Positions 33,867 through 41,858 of a DNA stretch of 64,000 nt are shown here, piece by piece. The stretch is taken from the NCBI GenBank assembly GCA_021793515.1, contig JAJYSP010000014.1:1-64000 (forward strand), written 5' to 3'. The notes below the pieces were generated by a model. The model was given only the letters and a program-made list of their open reading frames with translations, ran no database searches and was not told the origin of the DNA. A program made the translations under genes and the position numbers. The stretch is from Actinomycetes bacterium. GTDB lineage: Bacteria; Actinomycetota; Acidimicrobiia; Acidimicrobiales; RAAP-2. Each line of letters starts with the position of its first letter. The stretch's first letter is position 1.

Positions 33867-35506
33867 GCGCGCTTAGTCTCACCGAGAGCCTGCGCGAGGC
33901 CGAGCGCCTGGTGGACTCGGCACTCGTCGACGGCGTCGCGGTGCACGAATACCTCGAAAGGTTGCTCGCCGAGAGTTGCCCGCGTCGCGGTCGCCCGCGG
34001 GGACTATCGGTGCGCACCCTGCTCGTCGCGATCCAACTCGGCGCCTTCGCCGGTCGCTTCTTCCTCACGGAACTAACCGATCTGCTGGGTCCCCTGGGTC
34101 CGGCCACGCGGGCCCGGCTCGGACTGAAGCGCCGCGGCGAGCCCGTGACGTACCGACAGATCTGCTACCTGGTGACGCGTATTGACGACGTGCTGCGCGC
34201 GAGCTTCCGCTACGAGGACGGTCGACTGGTCGAGGGACTGGCCACGTTCGACGGGGTCTTCAACGCGCTGGCAACGTCCGGGGCCCACGCCGGGGCCGCG
34301 GTGGCGTCCTCGATCGCCATCGACGGTTCGGATATTCCCACGTGGGGCACCTCCTCGCCACGCGAAGAACTCGCGTGGCGAGAGGACGAGGAGGGACGAC
34401 ACCACATCGTGCGCGACGAGGACGGTGGCGCGCACTGGGAGAAGGCGCGCGTCGTCACCGACACCGACGCCGCCTGGCGGGGCAGTCGCGAGGTCGAGGG
34501 CAAGCCCGCGCACTTCGGCTACAGCCTGACCGTCGCGATCTCCGCGCGCGAGGAGAACGGTCCCGACGTTCCGCGCGCGGCGCTGGCGGCACGACTGCGT
34601 CCGGTAACGGTGCAGGACAAGATGATGGGCCTGGCCTGCGCAGGAGAGGTCGCCGAGCGCCGTGGGCAGCTCGGAGACGTCTTGGTCGACCGGGGCTACA
34701 CCAACTCGTTGGACGGGCGGGACTTCCTGCTGCCGATCCGGGCGATGGGCGGTGAACCGGCCTTCGACCTGACGGCCTACCAGGTGGGGCCCCAGGGAAC
34801 GCTGCGCGGGGCGATCATCATCGTCGGACGTCCCTACTCACCCTCGACGCCGAGGTCGCTGCACCGGATCGATCGTCCGACCGGCGCCCAGAACGGAACG
34901 TACATGCCCGCTCACCGAGCGGTGCGCGAGTACCAGGAGAAGATCGCGGCGCGCGAGATCTACGCGCTCGTGCCCCATGGCTCAGTGCGGCCGAATCTGA
35001 CCCAGGTCTTCCAGTGTCCGGGTGCGGCGGGCAAGTTGGACTGCCCACTGCGACCCGCGCGACGGGGGCTGCGCGAGGGTGCCCTGCCCGTCCTCAACGC
35101 TCCGGCGCATCCAGCGGCCGACAGCGTCTGTGCGACGGCCTTCACGACCTTCAGCCTGGAGGAACTGCCACTCTTCCAGCGTCACGTCCACGGCTCACGG
35201 GCCTGGTTCGGGAGCTATGCACGGCGCCAGACCAGCGTCGAGACCTACTTCGCGAACATCAAGGACGCCGCCGGTGAGAACTTCGCGCGCGGACGCATCC
35301 GCGTGATGGGCATCGTCAAGATCGGCCTCTTCGTCGCGGCGACGCTCGCGAGCGCCAACCGGCGCCTGGCCCTCTCCTTTGACCCCGAGCGCATCGCGAA
35401 GCGTCGCGCGCAGCGCCGACCGGGACGTCCGACACGGCATCGGCGTCTCACCTACCGCCAGGTGGTCGAAGACGCGACGGCGTCCAAGGTCGTGATTCGA
35501 ACTTGA
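33863..35506 (+). CDS. DDE transposase
   Basis: A 547-residue transposase from GTG 33863. The likely catalytic acidic residues are Asp in SIAIDGSDIPTWG (about residue 155), Asp in DVLVDRGYTN (about 275) and Glu in TSVETYFANIKD (about 475), the order of IS4/IS1182-like RNase H-fold enzymes. Basic N- and C-termini would contact DNA (RAQRRPGRPTRHRRLTYRQ near the end). Coding is intact and GC-rich like the host. Translational coupling to the upstream integrase-fold protein is unusual. A perfect hairpin follows 32 bases after the stop. Confidence 0.75.
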   Translation: MSALSLTESLREAERLVDSALVDGVAVHEYLERLLAESCPRRGRPRGLSVRTLLVAIQLGAFAGRFFLTELTDLLGPLGPATRARLGLKRRGEPVTYRQICYLVTRIDDVLRASFRYEDGRLVEGLATFDGVFNALATSGAHAGAAVASSIAIDGSDIPTWGTSSPREELAWREDEEGRHHIVRDEDGGAHWEKARVVTDTDAAWRGSREVEGKPAHFGYSLTVAISAREENGPDVPRAALAARLRPVTVQDKMMGLACAGEVAERRGQLGDVLVDRGYTNSLDGRDFLLPIRAMGGEPAFDLTAYQVGPQGTLRGAIIIVGRPYSPSTPRSLHRIDRPTGAQNGTYMPAHRAVREYQEKIAAREIYALVPHGSVRPNLTQVFQCPGAAGKLDCPLRPARRGLREGALPVLNAPAHPAADSVCATAFTTFSLEELPLFQRHVHGSRAWFGSYARRQTSVETYFANIKDAAGENFARGRIRVMGIVKIGLFVAATLASANRRLALSFDPERIAKRRAQRRPGRPTRHRRLTYRQVVEDATASKVVIRT

Positions 35507-35538
35507 CGGTTAGCTGAGCTCGCCGCCGGGTGCCGGAT

Positions 35539-35564
35539 GACCCCCGCACGTGCGTGCGGGGGTC
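35539..35564 (+). terminator. Perfect 12-bp palindromic hairpin after the transposase
   Basis: GACCCCCGCACG and CGTGCGGGGGTC pair perfectly around two bases, 33 bases after the transposase stop. There is no T-run; it may end transcription or be part of the element end. Confidence 0.6.
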
Positions 35565-35640
35565 TCGTCGTGTTCGCAACGCGGTCTCAGTAGCGACTCG
35601 GCTCGATCGACAGTGTGAGAGAGGACAAGAGAGTGAAAGC

Positions 35641-35671
35641 CCCGGTTCGAACGGCTCGAATCGGGACTTTT
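35641..35671 (+). terminator. Rho-independent terminator-like hairpin
   Basis: CCCGGTTCGA pairs with TCGAATCGGG (one G-T pair) around ACGGC, followed by ACTTTT. It is the second stem-loop in the 374-base gap between the transposase and the BNR-repeat gene; the rest of that gap shows nothing coding. Confidence 0.6.
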
Positions 35672-35880
35672 GTGAACTGCTGGGGGCCACTTTCGTGACT
35701 TCCCCTTGGTGGGGGATTTTGACAAAGGCTGAGTTCCTGATCAACGGCAGTGTCAAGTACCACCCAGGCCGGCTCCTCACCAGCGCGAACTGATCTCGTC
35801 ACCACGAAAATGGCGCGTCATCACCAGCGAATTGACAAACGCCTTTCAGTTCGTCGTGCAGGATTTTCGACGATGCAACT

Positions 35881-37233
35881 TCAGCGCGAGACTGTGCCCG
35901 GGATGGCGACGCGATACCAGGTGCGTCCACCGTCTCGCGTGATCATTACGAGGTAGCCGTTACCGGTGAACCAACTCATCCAACCGAACGACGGCGTCGT
36001 GAAGTTCAGCGTCGCCGGAGCGCCCGAGTCGTAGCGCTGCGATCGTCGAACCACCGACGATGAGAATGCGTCGTCGCTTAGTCCCGTCCATGACGCACCG
36101 GCATCGTTCGTGGCGAGCAATTGGTCGCGATAGGCGAGTCGCCAGACGGTTGGGCTCACGATGTCTACCGCCCATGGATGCGCTGGGCCAGGCGGGTAGA
36201 CCGGCGAAAAGGAGTGGCCACCGTCGTGGGTGACGTAGACGAGACTGGCCGTGCCATCAGCGAAGGCCACGGCGCCAGCCTTACCCGACAGCACGACCGG
36301 ACCGGTGAATTCGGCGCCGCCGGGTAGAACCGGGGCGGGCTGTGTGAGTGTGACGGCCGACCAGGTGCGTCCGGCGTCAGCACTGCGATAGAGGCTGGCG
36401 TGACTCGCGTTGCACCAGAACTTCGCCCAGACCACGTTGTCCGCGGTCATTGAGAATTTCTTGTCACAGGTATAGGGCAGACCGCCGTCACCCACGTAGG
36501 ATCCCCCGCCTGCGAAGCCCCCGGTGTTGTCAAAGGTCTTGGTCCACGATCGGCCGCCGTCGTCGGTCACATACAGCGCGAGCGGTGCCGCATTCCCCGC
36601 ACCGAGGGAGGAAGCACAGATCCCGTCGCTGGCGGAAGAAAAACTTGGCGTGCACGTGGCTGAGGGAACCATACCGGCGGTCGACCAGGTGCGTCCGCCA
36701 TTGTCGGTTGTGAGGAGTCGAGCGCTCGGTTGATTGGCACTTGTTGTCGAGTCCACTACCACCCACGCGCGCCTCGCTGACAAGGCGATGAAGGCGCCTA
36801 ACGGACGTTGGCCAACGGTGGTGCCGTAGCCCGACGGTGTGGCGTTGCGCCACGTGCGACCGCCATTATTGCTCCACTCGACGACCTGGGTGTTTCTAGT
36901 CAGCGACGTCACGTTCATCGTGAACACCCACGTCGACTCTCCACCGACCGGCCACACGGACTGGACCGATTGACCCCCGGGGACAAAGGGTGTCACCGCA
37001 TTGTGGCCGCCAGAGACTCCGGACCTCGAGAATGGCTGGGACTGAGCCGTCGTCGACTTCGGTGGACTCTGCTTGCCGCCACCCACGATCGCCAGTGTCA
37101 CCGTGACGACGGCCAGCAGAATAAGACCAATGGTCCATCGACGTCGCCGAGCCCGTTTTCGAGCCTCTTTGATCAGAAGCTCGTCGTCTCGAGGTGACAC
37201 GGGGGCTCGACTCGGTGTCTCGACTGTTGCCAT
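35881..37233 (-). CDS. Membrane-anchored BNR-repeat beta-propeller protein
   Basis: A 450-residue protein with a basic cytoplasmic N-terminus, one membrane span (about residues 33-50) and an extracellular sialidase/Ycf48-like beta-propeller. At least seven Asp-box-like repeats are visible: SNNGGRTWR, TDNGGRTWS, TDDGGRSWT, SADAGRTWS, THDGGHSFS, TNDAGASWT and TRDGGRTWY. Propellers of this type bind ligands or scaffold complexes; sialidase catalytic residues were not identified. GGAGG stands 6 bases before the ATG. It is divergent from a GntR regulator across a perfect palindrome, so it is probably under its control. Confidence 0.8.
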   Translation of the reverse strand: MATVETPSRAPVSPRDDELLIKEARKRARRRRWTIGLILLAVVTVTLAIVGGGKQSPPKSTTAQSQPFSRSGVSGGHNAVTPFVPGGQSVQSVWPVGGESTWVFTMNVTSLTRNTQVVEWSNNGGRTWRNATPSGYGTTVGQRPLGAFIALSARRAWVVVDSTTSANQPSARLLTTDNGGRTWSTAGMVPSATCTPSFSSASDGICASSLGAGNAAPLALYVTDDGGRSWTKTFDNTGGFAGGGSYVGDGGLPYTCDKKFSMTADNVVWAKFWCNASHASLYRSADAGRTWSAVTLTQPAPVLPGGAEFTGPVVLSGKAGAVAFADGTASLVYVTHDGGHSFSPVYPPGPAHPWAVDIVSPTVWRLAYRDQLLATNDAGASWTGLSDDAFSSSVVRRSQRYDSGAPATLNFTTPSFGWMSWFTGNGYLVMITRDGGRTWYRVAIPGTVSR

Positions 37234-37263
37234 TAGGTCCTCCGCGACAGTGAACCGTAGTTG

Positions 37264-37282
37264 GTACTATGTCGGATAGTAC
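37264..37282. promoter_or_regulatory. Palindromic operator between BNR gene and GntR regulator
   Basis: GTACTAT and ATAGTAC form a perfect 7-bp inverted repeat with GTCGG between. The site ends one base before the chosen GntR start and lies 30 bases upstream of the divergent BNR gene, ideal for autoregulation and co-regulation. It overlaps the earlier in-frame ATG at 37269, which argues against that start. Confidence 0.7.
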
Positions 37283-37283
37283 T

Positions 37284-37637
37284 ATGAGTTTTCGTCGCGT
37301 CAATAAGGTTGAGTCCATGGCGGTCTACCAACAGGTGGCCGCCGAAATTCGTCGAGCCATCGCCGAAGGCGAAATCTCGGAGGGCGAGCGCCTGCCACCT
37401 GCGGTGGACCTAGCCGCAATTCTCGAGGTGAACAAGAACACGGTCATTCGCGCACTCCATGTTCTGCGCGACGAGGGGATGCTCGACTTCACCCGGGGAC
37501 GCGGGATTCGGGTCGTGGGAACACCCCAGCGTGGCGCAGTCCTCTCTCAAATCGACGAACTCCTCGACTTCGCCCGACGTCAGGGAATTCGACGAGACGA
37601 TGTCGTTGAACTCATACTGGCTCGCCCCAACACGTGA
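37284..37637 (+). CDS. GntR-family regulator (YtrA-like, short)
   Basis: A 117-residue regulator with a GntR winged helix (VYQQVAAEIRRAIAEGEISEGERLPPAVDLAAILEVNKNTVIRALHVLRDEGML) and only a short helical C-terminus, as in the YtrA subfamily that usually controls neighbouring transporter genes. ATG 37284 leaves the usual 12 residues before the first helix; with the palindrome ending at 37282 the message may be leaderless. Other possible starts are 37269 and 37317 (AAGG upstream). Confidence 0.85.
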   Translation: MSFRRVNKVESMAVYQQVAAEIRRAIAEGEISEGERLPPAVDLAAILEVNKNTVIRALHVLRDEGMLDFTRGRGIRVVGTPQRGAVLSQIDELLDFARRQGIRRDDVVELILARPNT

Positions 37638-37743
37638 TCGCGAGAGAGCAACGTTGGCGCGTGTTTGAGTGCGACAGTTCCAACGTAGAAGATGGACGCG
37701 GTGCTCGTCGGACGTCGGATTCATCCAAACGTTTGTCCGAACG

Positions 37744-37765
37744 ATTCGGACCTATTTGTCCGAAT
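37744..37765 (-). terminator. Hairpin downstream of tRNA-Ile
   Basis: ATTCGGAC and GTCCGAAT pair perfectly around a 6-base loop, 7 bases past the tRNA 3' end on the minus strand. It may end the tRNA transcript, but it also overlaps the repeated TTGTCC motifs discussed as integrase sites. Confidence 0.55.
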
Positions 37766-37771
37766 ACCTCT

Positions 37772-37848
37772 TGGTGGGGCTAGTAAGAATCGAACTTACG
37801 ACCTCGTCATTATCAGTGACGCGCTCTAACCGACTGAGCTATAGCCCC
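37772..37848 (-). tRNA. tRNA-Ile (anticodon GAT)
   Basis: Cloverleaf with acceptor GGGGCTA/TAGCCCC, D-arm GCTC-AGTCGGTTA-GAGC, anticodon arm TCA-CTGATAA-TGA with anticodon GAT, T-arm GTAAG-TTCGATT-CTTAC, discriminator A and encoded CCA. Its 3' side faces the accessory region, the usual integration target geometry. Confidence 0.96.
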
Positions 37849-37884
37849 AAGGCCATCCAATCTACACCAGCGGGCTTCGGGCCC

Positions 37885-38679
37885 CTACGGGGCCTCCCAC
37901 AGTTTGGTGGCGAGCGACTGGCTCGCGGTCGCGAGGAGCGTGCCTGACTCGCTCCACAAGAACGCCGTCCCTTGAGCGAAACCACCGGTGAGCGCGTGCA
38001 TGTGGATCTCGCAGAGCACCCATTCCGTGGGTTCGAGGGTGGCGATGCGAATCGTGTTGTCAAGACTGCGGCTGCGGGTGCGACGCCCGAGCGGGTCCAT
38101 CGCTCCGCCCGAGACGAAGTCGCCGAGGATCGCTATCGTGGCCGCCGAGGGGTCGAGGTGACCGGGGATCCTTGCCCACAGCGCCGTGACCGGTGATCCG
38201 GGTGTGCCGTCGATCTGTGCGAAGCGCCGACCGATCGCGAGACGGGTCTCCAAGTGGTCGAAGATCGAGTTCTGATACCAGCTCGGCAGATTGCGTTTCG
38301 GGCAGTCGAGGGGTGCCGCGACCGGAGGCCGAACGGTCCACGGAGGGGCGGTGAGTGAACCGGTGCCGAGCGCGGCGTTGACGGTGAGGACGGCGGTGTC
38401 GTCGACCGTCGCGGTCGCCCGGGCCTGGGTGACGTGGCCACCGACGACCGCGAGTTCCGTGGTCACGAGCACCTCGGCACCCTCGGGGGCGTAGGACAGG
38501 TACTGCGCAGTTGCCCACACCGTCGGTCGGCCACTGGCGGCTTCGAGCGCGACAACCCCCGCGGCGAGTGCGCAGCCCCCGAAGAGGAACCGACCCGGCG
38601 TCATCACGCGCTCGTTGACGCGTAACGACCACGTGTGCTCGTTACGTTGTTCGAGCCCGAGGAATTCGGCGGTGTTCAC
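37885..38679 (-). CDS. Acyl-CoA thioesterase II-like protein (TesB, double hot dog)
   Basis: A 264-residue protein with two hot-dog domains as in TesB/acyl-CoA thioesterase II. The first contains RFLFGGCALAAGVVALEAAS and VWATAQYLSYAPEGAEV. The second contains LGDFVSGGAMDPLGRRTRSRSLDNTIRI, where the Asp and Gln/Thr-type catalytic site is expected, and ends HALTGGFAQGTAFLWSESGTLLATASQSL. It would hydrolyse acyl-CoA esters. The start is GTG at 38679. This marks the return to core-like genes right of tRNA-Ile. Confidence 0.82.
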   Translation of the reverse strand: MNTAEFLGLEQRNEHTWSLRVNERVMTPGRFLFGGCALAAGVVALEAASGRPTVWATAQYLSYAPEGAEVLVTTELAVVGGHVTQARATATVDDTAVLTVNAALGTGSLTAPPWTVRPPVAAPLDCPKRNLPSWYQNSIFDHLETRLAIGRRFAQIDGTPGSPVTALWARIPGHLDPSAATIAILGDFVSGGAMDPLGRRTRSRSLDNTIRIATLEPTEWVLCEIHMHALTGGFAQGTAFLWSESGTLLATASQSLATKLWEAP

Positions 38680-38734
38680 GCGGGTTCAGGATAGTGCCGG
38701 TGCCGTCGTCGCCACGCTGGGGCAGACTGGTCGT

Positions 38735-39343
38735 GTGATCGATCCGCGCTTCGTGTATCTGGCTGCGGTGATTTCGATCATCGGCACGGTCGGCTACGTC
38801 CGGGACACGTTGCGCGGCGTGACGACACCGAATCGAGTGACGTGGGGGCTGTGGGGTGTCGAGGGGATCCTCGCCTTCGTCGTCGAACTCCAGCAAAACG
38901 TCGGTCTCGCGGCGTTGATGACCCTCATGTTCGGTCTCATACCGCTGTTGATCGTCACGGTGTCCTTCCGCGGCCACCACGGAGTGTGGCGGATCGGACC
39001 CTTCGATGTGCTCTGCGGGTCACTCTCGATCGCCGGCGTCGCGTTTTGGGCCTTCGTACACGAACCGACGGTGGCGCTGATCTCCTTCGTAGTGGCCGAC
39101 CAGCTGGCGGGCCTGCCGACAATTCGAAAGTCCTGGCTGATGCCGTCCTCTGAGACCGCGTGGACCTTCTTCACCGGCGTGATCAACACGCTGATCACGA
39201 TCATGTCACTACGTCACTTCACGACCGAAGGTGTGCTGTTCCCGGGGGCAATCTTCGTCACCGACCTCGTAATCTGGGCGTTGGTGGCCTTTGACATCGG
39301 TCCAAGATTCCGCGGCGAGCGGACGGTGGTCGGCGCGACGTGA
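38735..39343 (+). CDS. Conserved membrane protein (PQ-loop-like, six to seven spans)
   Basis: A 202-residue integral membrane protein from GTG 38735. It contains GTVGYVRDTLRGVTTPNRVTWGLWG near its start and ADQLAGLPTIRKSWLMPSSET in the second half. The repeated Pro-Asn/Pro-Thr helix-break elements suggest a duplicated three-helix bundle of the PQ-loop/SWEET kind. Function unknown. Its stop overlaps the next start (GTGA), so it is coupled to the DUF2252 gene. Confidence 0.7.
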   Translation: MIDPRFVYLAAVISIIGTVGYVRDTLRGVTTPNRVTWGLWGVEGILAFVVELQQNVGLAALMTLMFGLIPLLIVTVSFRGHHGVWRIGPFDVLCGSLSIAGVAFWAFVHEPTVALISFVVADQLAGLPTIRKSWLMPSSETAWTFFTGVINTLITIMSLRHFTTEGVLFPGAIFVTDLVIWALVAFDIGPRFRGERTVVGAT

Positions 39344-40707
39344 GTGCCGTGCGCGCCGGCGTCGACGCGGAACGCGAACGTGGCCGCGCCGGCCGCGCCA
39401 CAGTCCCACGTCGTGCGCATGCCACACTCGCCGCACGGTCCGTCGACGACGATCCGGTGGGCCGACTGCTCGAGCAATCCAGTCACCGGTTGGTCGACCT
39501 CACACCACTGCGGTTCTCACGCATGGTGGTGAGTCCCTTCGCGTTCCTGCGCGGAGCTGACCTGTTGATGGCCGCGGACCTCAAGGCGTCGCCGAGCACC
39601 GAGTTGATCGTGCAACTCTCCGGTGACGCGCACCTCAAGAACTTCGGCCTCTTCGCGTCGCCCGAACAACGGTTGGTCTTCGACGTGAACGACTTCGACG
39701 AGACCGCACCGGGTCCCTTCGAGTGGGATCTGAAGCGACTGTGCGCGTCGCTGTCGATCGCGGCGGACCTGGGCGGACTGGACGAGGCGCGACGACTGCA
39801 CATCGTGCGGGGCTGTGTCGGCGTCTATCGCTCGTCGATGAGACGGTTTTCCACGATGAACCGACTCGACGTCTGGTACGCGTCACTCGAGGTGGCCAAC
39901 GTATTCAAGGACCTCGGTGGCTTCTTCACCGACGCCGCGAAACGCAACGTCGACGATCTGATCGGACGTGTGCGTACCCAGTCGACGAGGTCGAAGTTCG
40001 ACGACCTGATCGAGCGGACACCCGACGGCCCGCGGATTCGACTCAGCCCGCCGCGCATGGTGCCGTTGCGCGACCTCGGCTCTACGGCCGATGAGAGTCG
40101 CGCGATGGTCGACGCCGTCCTCGAGGGGTATCGCGACTCACTGGTGAGCGACCGTCGATTCCTGCTCGACCAGTTCCGCGTCGTGGACGTCGCTCGCCTC
40201 GTCGTTGGGGTGGGGTCAGTGGGCACCGAAGGCTACGCCGTGCTGCTCACCGGTCGTGACGATGACGACCCCTTCTTCCTCCAGATCAAGGAGGCCCGTG
40301 GGTCGGTGCTGGCGTCACTGGAAGATTCGTCCAGCAATCCCGGTGACCGGGTCGTTCGCGGCCAGCGACTCATGCAGGCGACGCCCGACGCGTTCCTTGG
40401 CTGGTACCGCGCGAGTAGTGACCGGGGTTTCTACGTTCGCCAGCTTTACGACCGCAAGGCGTCCGTTGACGTCGAACGGCTCGGGGCCAAGCAACTGATG
40501 ACCTACGGGCGGGTGTGCGCATGGGTGCTCGCGCGCGCCCACGCCCGCTCGGGCACGGCGGCAGCGATCTCGGGTTACCTCGGCGGCGGGGACTCGTTCA
40601 TTGAGGCGGTCGGTGAGTTCGCCGAGGCGTATCGGGCCCGCAACCTCGCCGACTACCGTGCGCTGCGCGCGGCGGTGGACGACGGTCGCGTGCCGGTCGT
40701 GCCGTGA
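39340..40707 (+). CDS. DUF2252 family protein
   Basis: A 455-residue protein with the DUF2252 markers PFAFLRGADLLMAADL, QLSGDAHLKNFGLFASPEQRLVFDVNDFDET (kinase-like GD-x-H-x-x-N and Asp), FEWDLKRLCASL and, near the end, AHARSG and AEAYRARNLADYRAL. The GDAHLKNFG/DVNDFD pair resembles the catalytic loop of aminoglycoside-phosphotransferase-like kinases, so a small-molecule kinase role is plausible but unproven. The 92 bases after it lead to tRNA-Ala. Confidence 0.9.
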   Translation: MSAVRAGVDAERERGRAGRATVPRRAHATLAARSVDDDPVGRLLEQSSHRLVDLTPLRFSRMVVSPFAFLRGADLLMAADLKASPSTELIVQLSGDAHLKNFGLFASPEQRLVFDVNDFDETAPGPFEWDLKRLCASLSIAADLGGLDEARRLHIVRGCVGVYRSSMRRFSTMNRLDVWYASLEVANVFKDLGGFFTDAAKRNVDDLIGRVRTQSTRSKFDDLIERTPDGPRIRLSPPRMVPLRDLGSTADESRAMVDAVLEGYRDSLVSDRRFLLDQFRVVDVARLVVGVGSVGTEGYAVLLTGRDDDDPFFLQIKEARGSVLASLEDSSSNPGDRVVRGQRLMQATPDAFLGWYRASSDRGFYVRQLYDRKASVDVERLGAKQLMTYGRVCAWVLARAHARSGTAAAISGYLGGGDSFIEAVGEFAEAYRARNLADYRALRAAVDDGRVPVVP

Positions 40708-40799
40708 TGGGCACCACCGCCACGTCGCGCCCACGATCCCGGGGACGTTCGGTCCACACGGGGTCGCCGCCGGTCCATTGCTAGGCTGGGTCTCCTTCG

Positions 40800-40875
40800 G
40801 GGGACGTAGCTCAGTTGGTAGAGCGCGGGCTTTGCAAGCCTGAGGTCGTGGGTTCGAGCCCCATCGTCTCCACCA
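40800..40875 (+). tRNA. tRNA-Ala (anticodon TGC)
   Basis: Acceptor GGGGACG with CGTCTCC, D-arm GCTC-AGTTGGTA-GAGC, anticodon arm GGGCT-TTGCAAG-type loop with anticodon TGC, T-arm GTGGG-TTCGAGC-CCCAT, discriminator A and encoded CCA. Confidence 0.96.
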
Positions 40876-40914
40876 TCGTTGCCGGGCGGTTGGCCGCGGT
40901 CTCGCACGGGTTCT

Positions 40915-41838
40915 TCAGGTACGCAGCACGACGTTGCGCGGCTCGTCACCCCGCCCGATCCGGTCGATCTGATCGGCGAGCAGTCGCGCCATGCGCGGGA
41001 GCATCGCCGATGTCGCGCCACCGACGTGGGGCGAGATGAGCACGTTTCGCAATGCGAAGAGCGGGTGGTCGTCGGGCAGGGGCTCGGGGTCCACGACGTC
41101 CAGGGCGAGCCGGAGCCGGCCGGACTGCGCGTGGCGCACGAGCGCTGCGGTGTCCGCCACGGCGCCCCGCGAGACGTTCACCACCAGCGCGCCGTCGGGC
41201 AGTGCGGCGAGGAACGTCTCGTCGATCATGTGATGGGTGGCCTCGGTGAGCGGGACGACGACGATCACGATCTCGGCCGACGGTAACAGCGCGGGTAGGT
41301 CGGCGACGCTGAAGACCTCGCCGAGGTCGTCTCGACGAGCGTGGGTCGCCACGCGCACGATGTCGACCTCGAAGGGCGTGAGGCGTTCGGCGATCGCGCG
41401 GCCGACGCCCCCGGTCCCGACGAGCAGGATCCGGCGATCGGCGAGGCTCGGGTAGTCCCGAGGTCGCCACCGGCCGTCGAGAGCGTCGCGAACGAACTGG
41501 TCGATGCCGCGTTGGGCGGCGAGGATGAGCCCGACGGTCAACTCCGCAGTCGACGCCTCGTGCACGCCCGCCGCGTTGGCGTAGACGTGACCCGGGGGCA
41601 GGACGTCGGCGACACCGTTGTAACCGATCGACTGACTTTGCACCAGGCGCGTCGAGAGACCGGCCAGGTTCGCCAAGCGCGACACGGTCCCCATATAGGG
41701 CGGCACCACGATGTCGACGTGGTCGAGGTCGAGGGGCCCGTCGAGGTCCCAGGTGATGACCTCGATCGGGGTCTCGGTCGCCGGAAGGGCGTCGCGCAAC
41801 GTCGTCGAGGGGACACTGACGAGCAGGGGGGCGGTCAT
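40915..41838 (-). CDS. D-isomer-specific 2-hydroxyacid dehydrogenase
   Basis: A 307-residue NAD(P)-dependent dehydrogenase that interconverts 2-hydroxy and 2-keto acids. It has the Rossmann motif RILLVGTGGVGRAIAE (about residue 135), the catalytic Arg region VVNVSRGAVADTAALV, the Asp/Glu region LDVVDPEPLPDDHPLF and the catalytic His in ISPHVGGATSAM. The substrate-binding loop YNGVADVLPPG near 75 does not point to a particular keto acid. The stop lies 39 bases from tRNA-Ala on the opposite strand. Confidence 0.9.
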   Translation of the reverse strand: MTAPLLVSVPSTTLRDALPATETPIEVITWDLDGPLDLDHVDIVVPPYMGTVSRLANLAGLSTRLVQSQSIGYNGVADVLPPGHVYANAAGVHEASTAELTVGLILAAQRGIDQFVRDALDGRWRPRDYPSLADRRILLVGTGGVGRAIAERLTPFEVDIVRVATHARRDDLGEVFSVADLPALLPSAEIVIVVVPLTEATHHMIDETFLAALPDGALVVNVSRGAVADTAALVRHAQSGRLRLALDVVDPEPLPDDHPLFALRNVLISPHVGGATSAMLPRMARLLADQIDRIGRGDEPRNVVLRT

Positions 41839-41858
41839 TGAGTCGATGATAGGACGGG

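Larger units (their letters stand above)
32893..35713 (+). mobile_element. Probable two-gene insertion sequence (ends tentative)
   Basis: The element carries an integrase-fold protein and a DDE transposase read as one coupled unit. Candidate imperfect terminal inverted repeats are CCCACCAGGAGATATTCAC (32893-32911) and the complement of 35695-35713 (CCCACCAAGGGGAAGTCAC). AAAGTGGC recurs just inside both ends. No clear target-site duplication was seen, so the ends are provisional; the two genes are secure. Confidence 0.4.

Noticed and set aside
37744-37765. Hairpin by tRNA-Ile as an attC-like recombination site
   Set aside because: It is a simple perfect stem typical of a terminator; there are no integron-type core sites or cassette genes.
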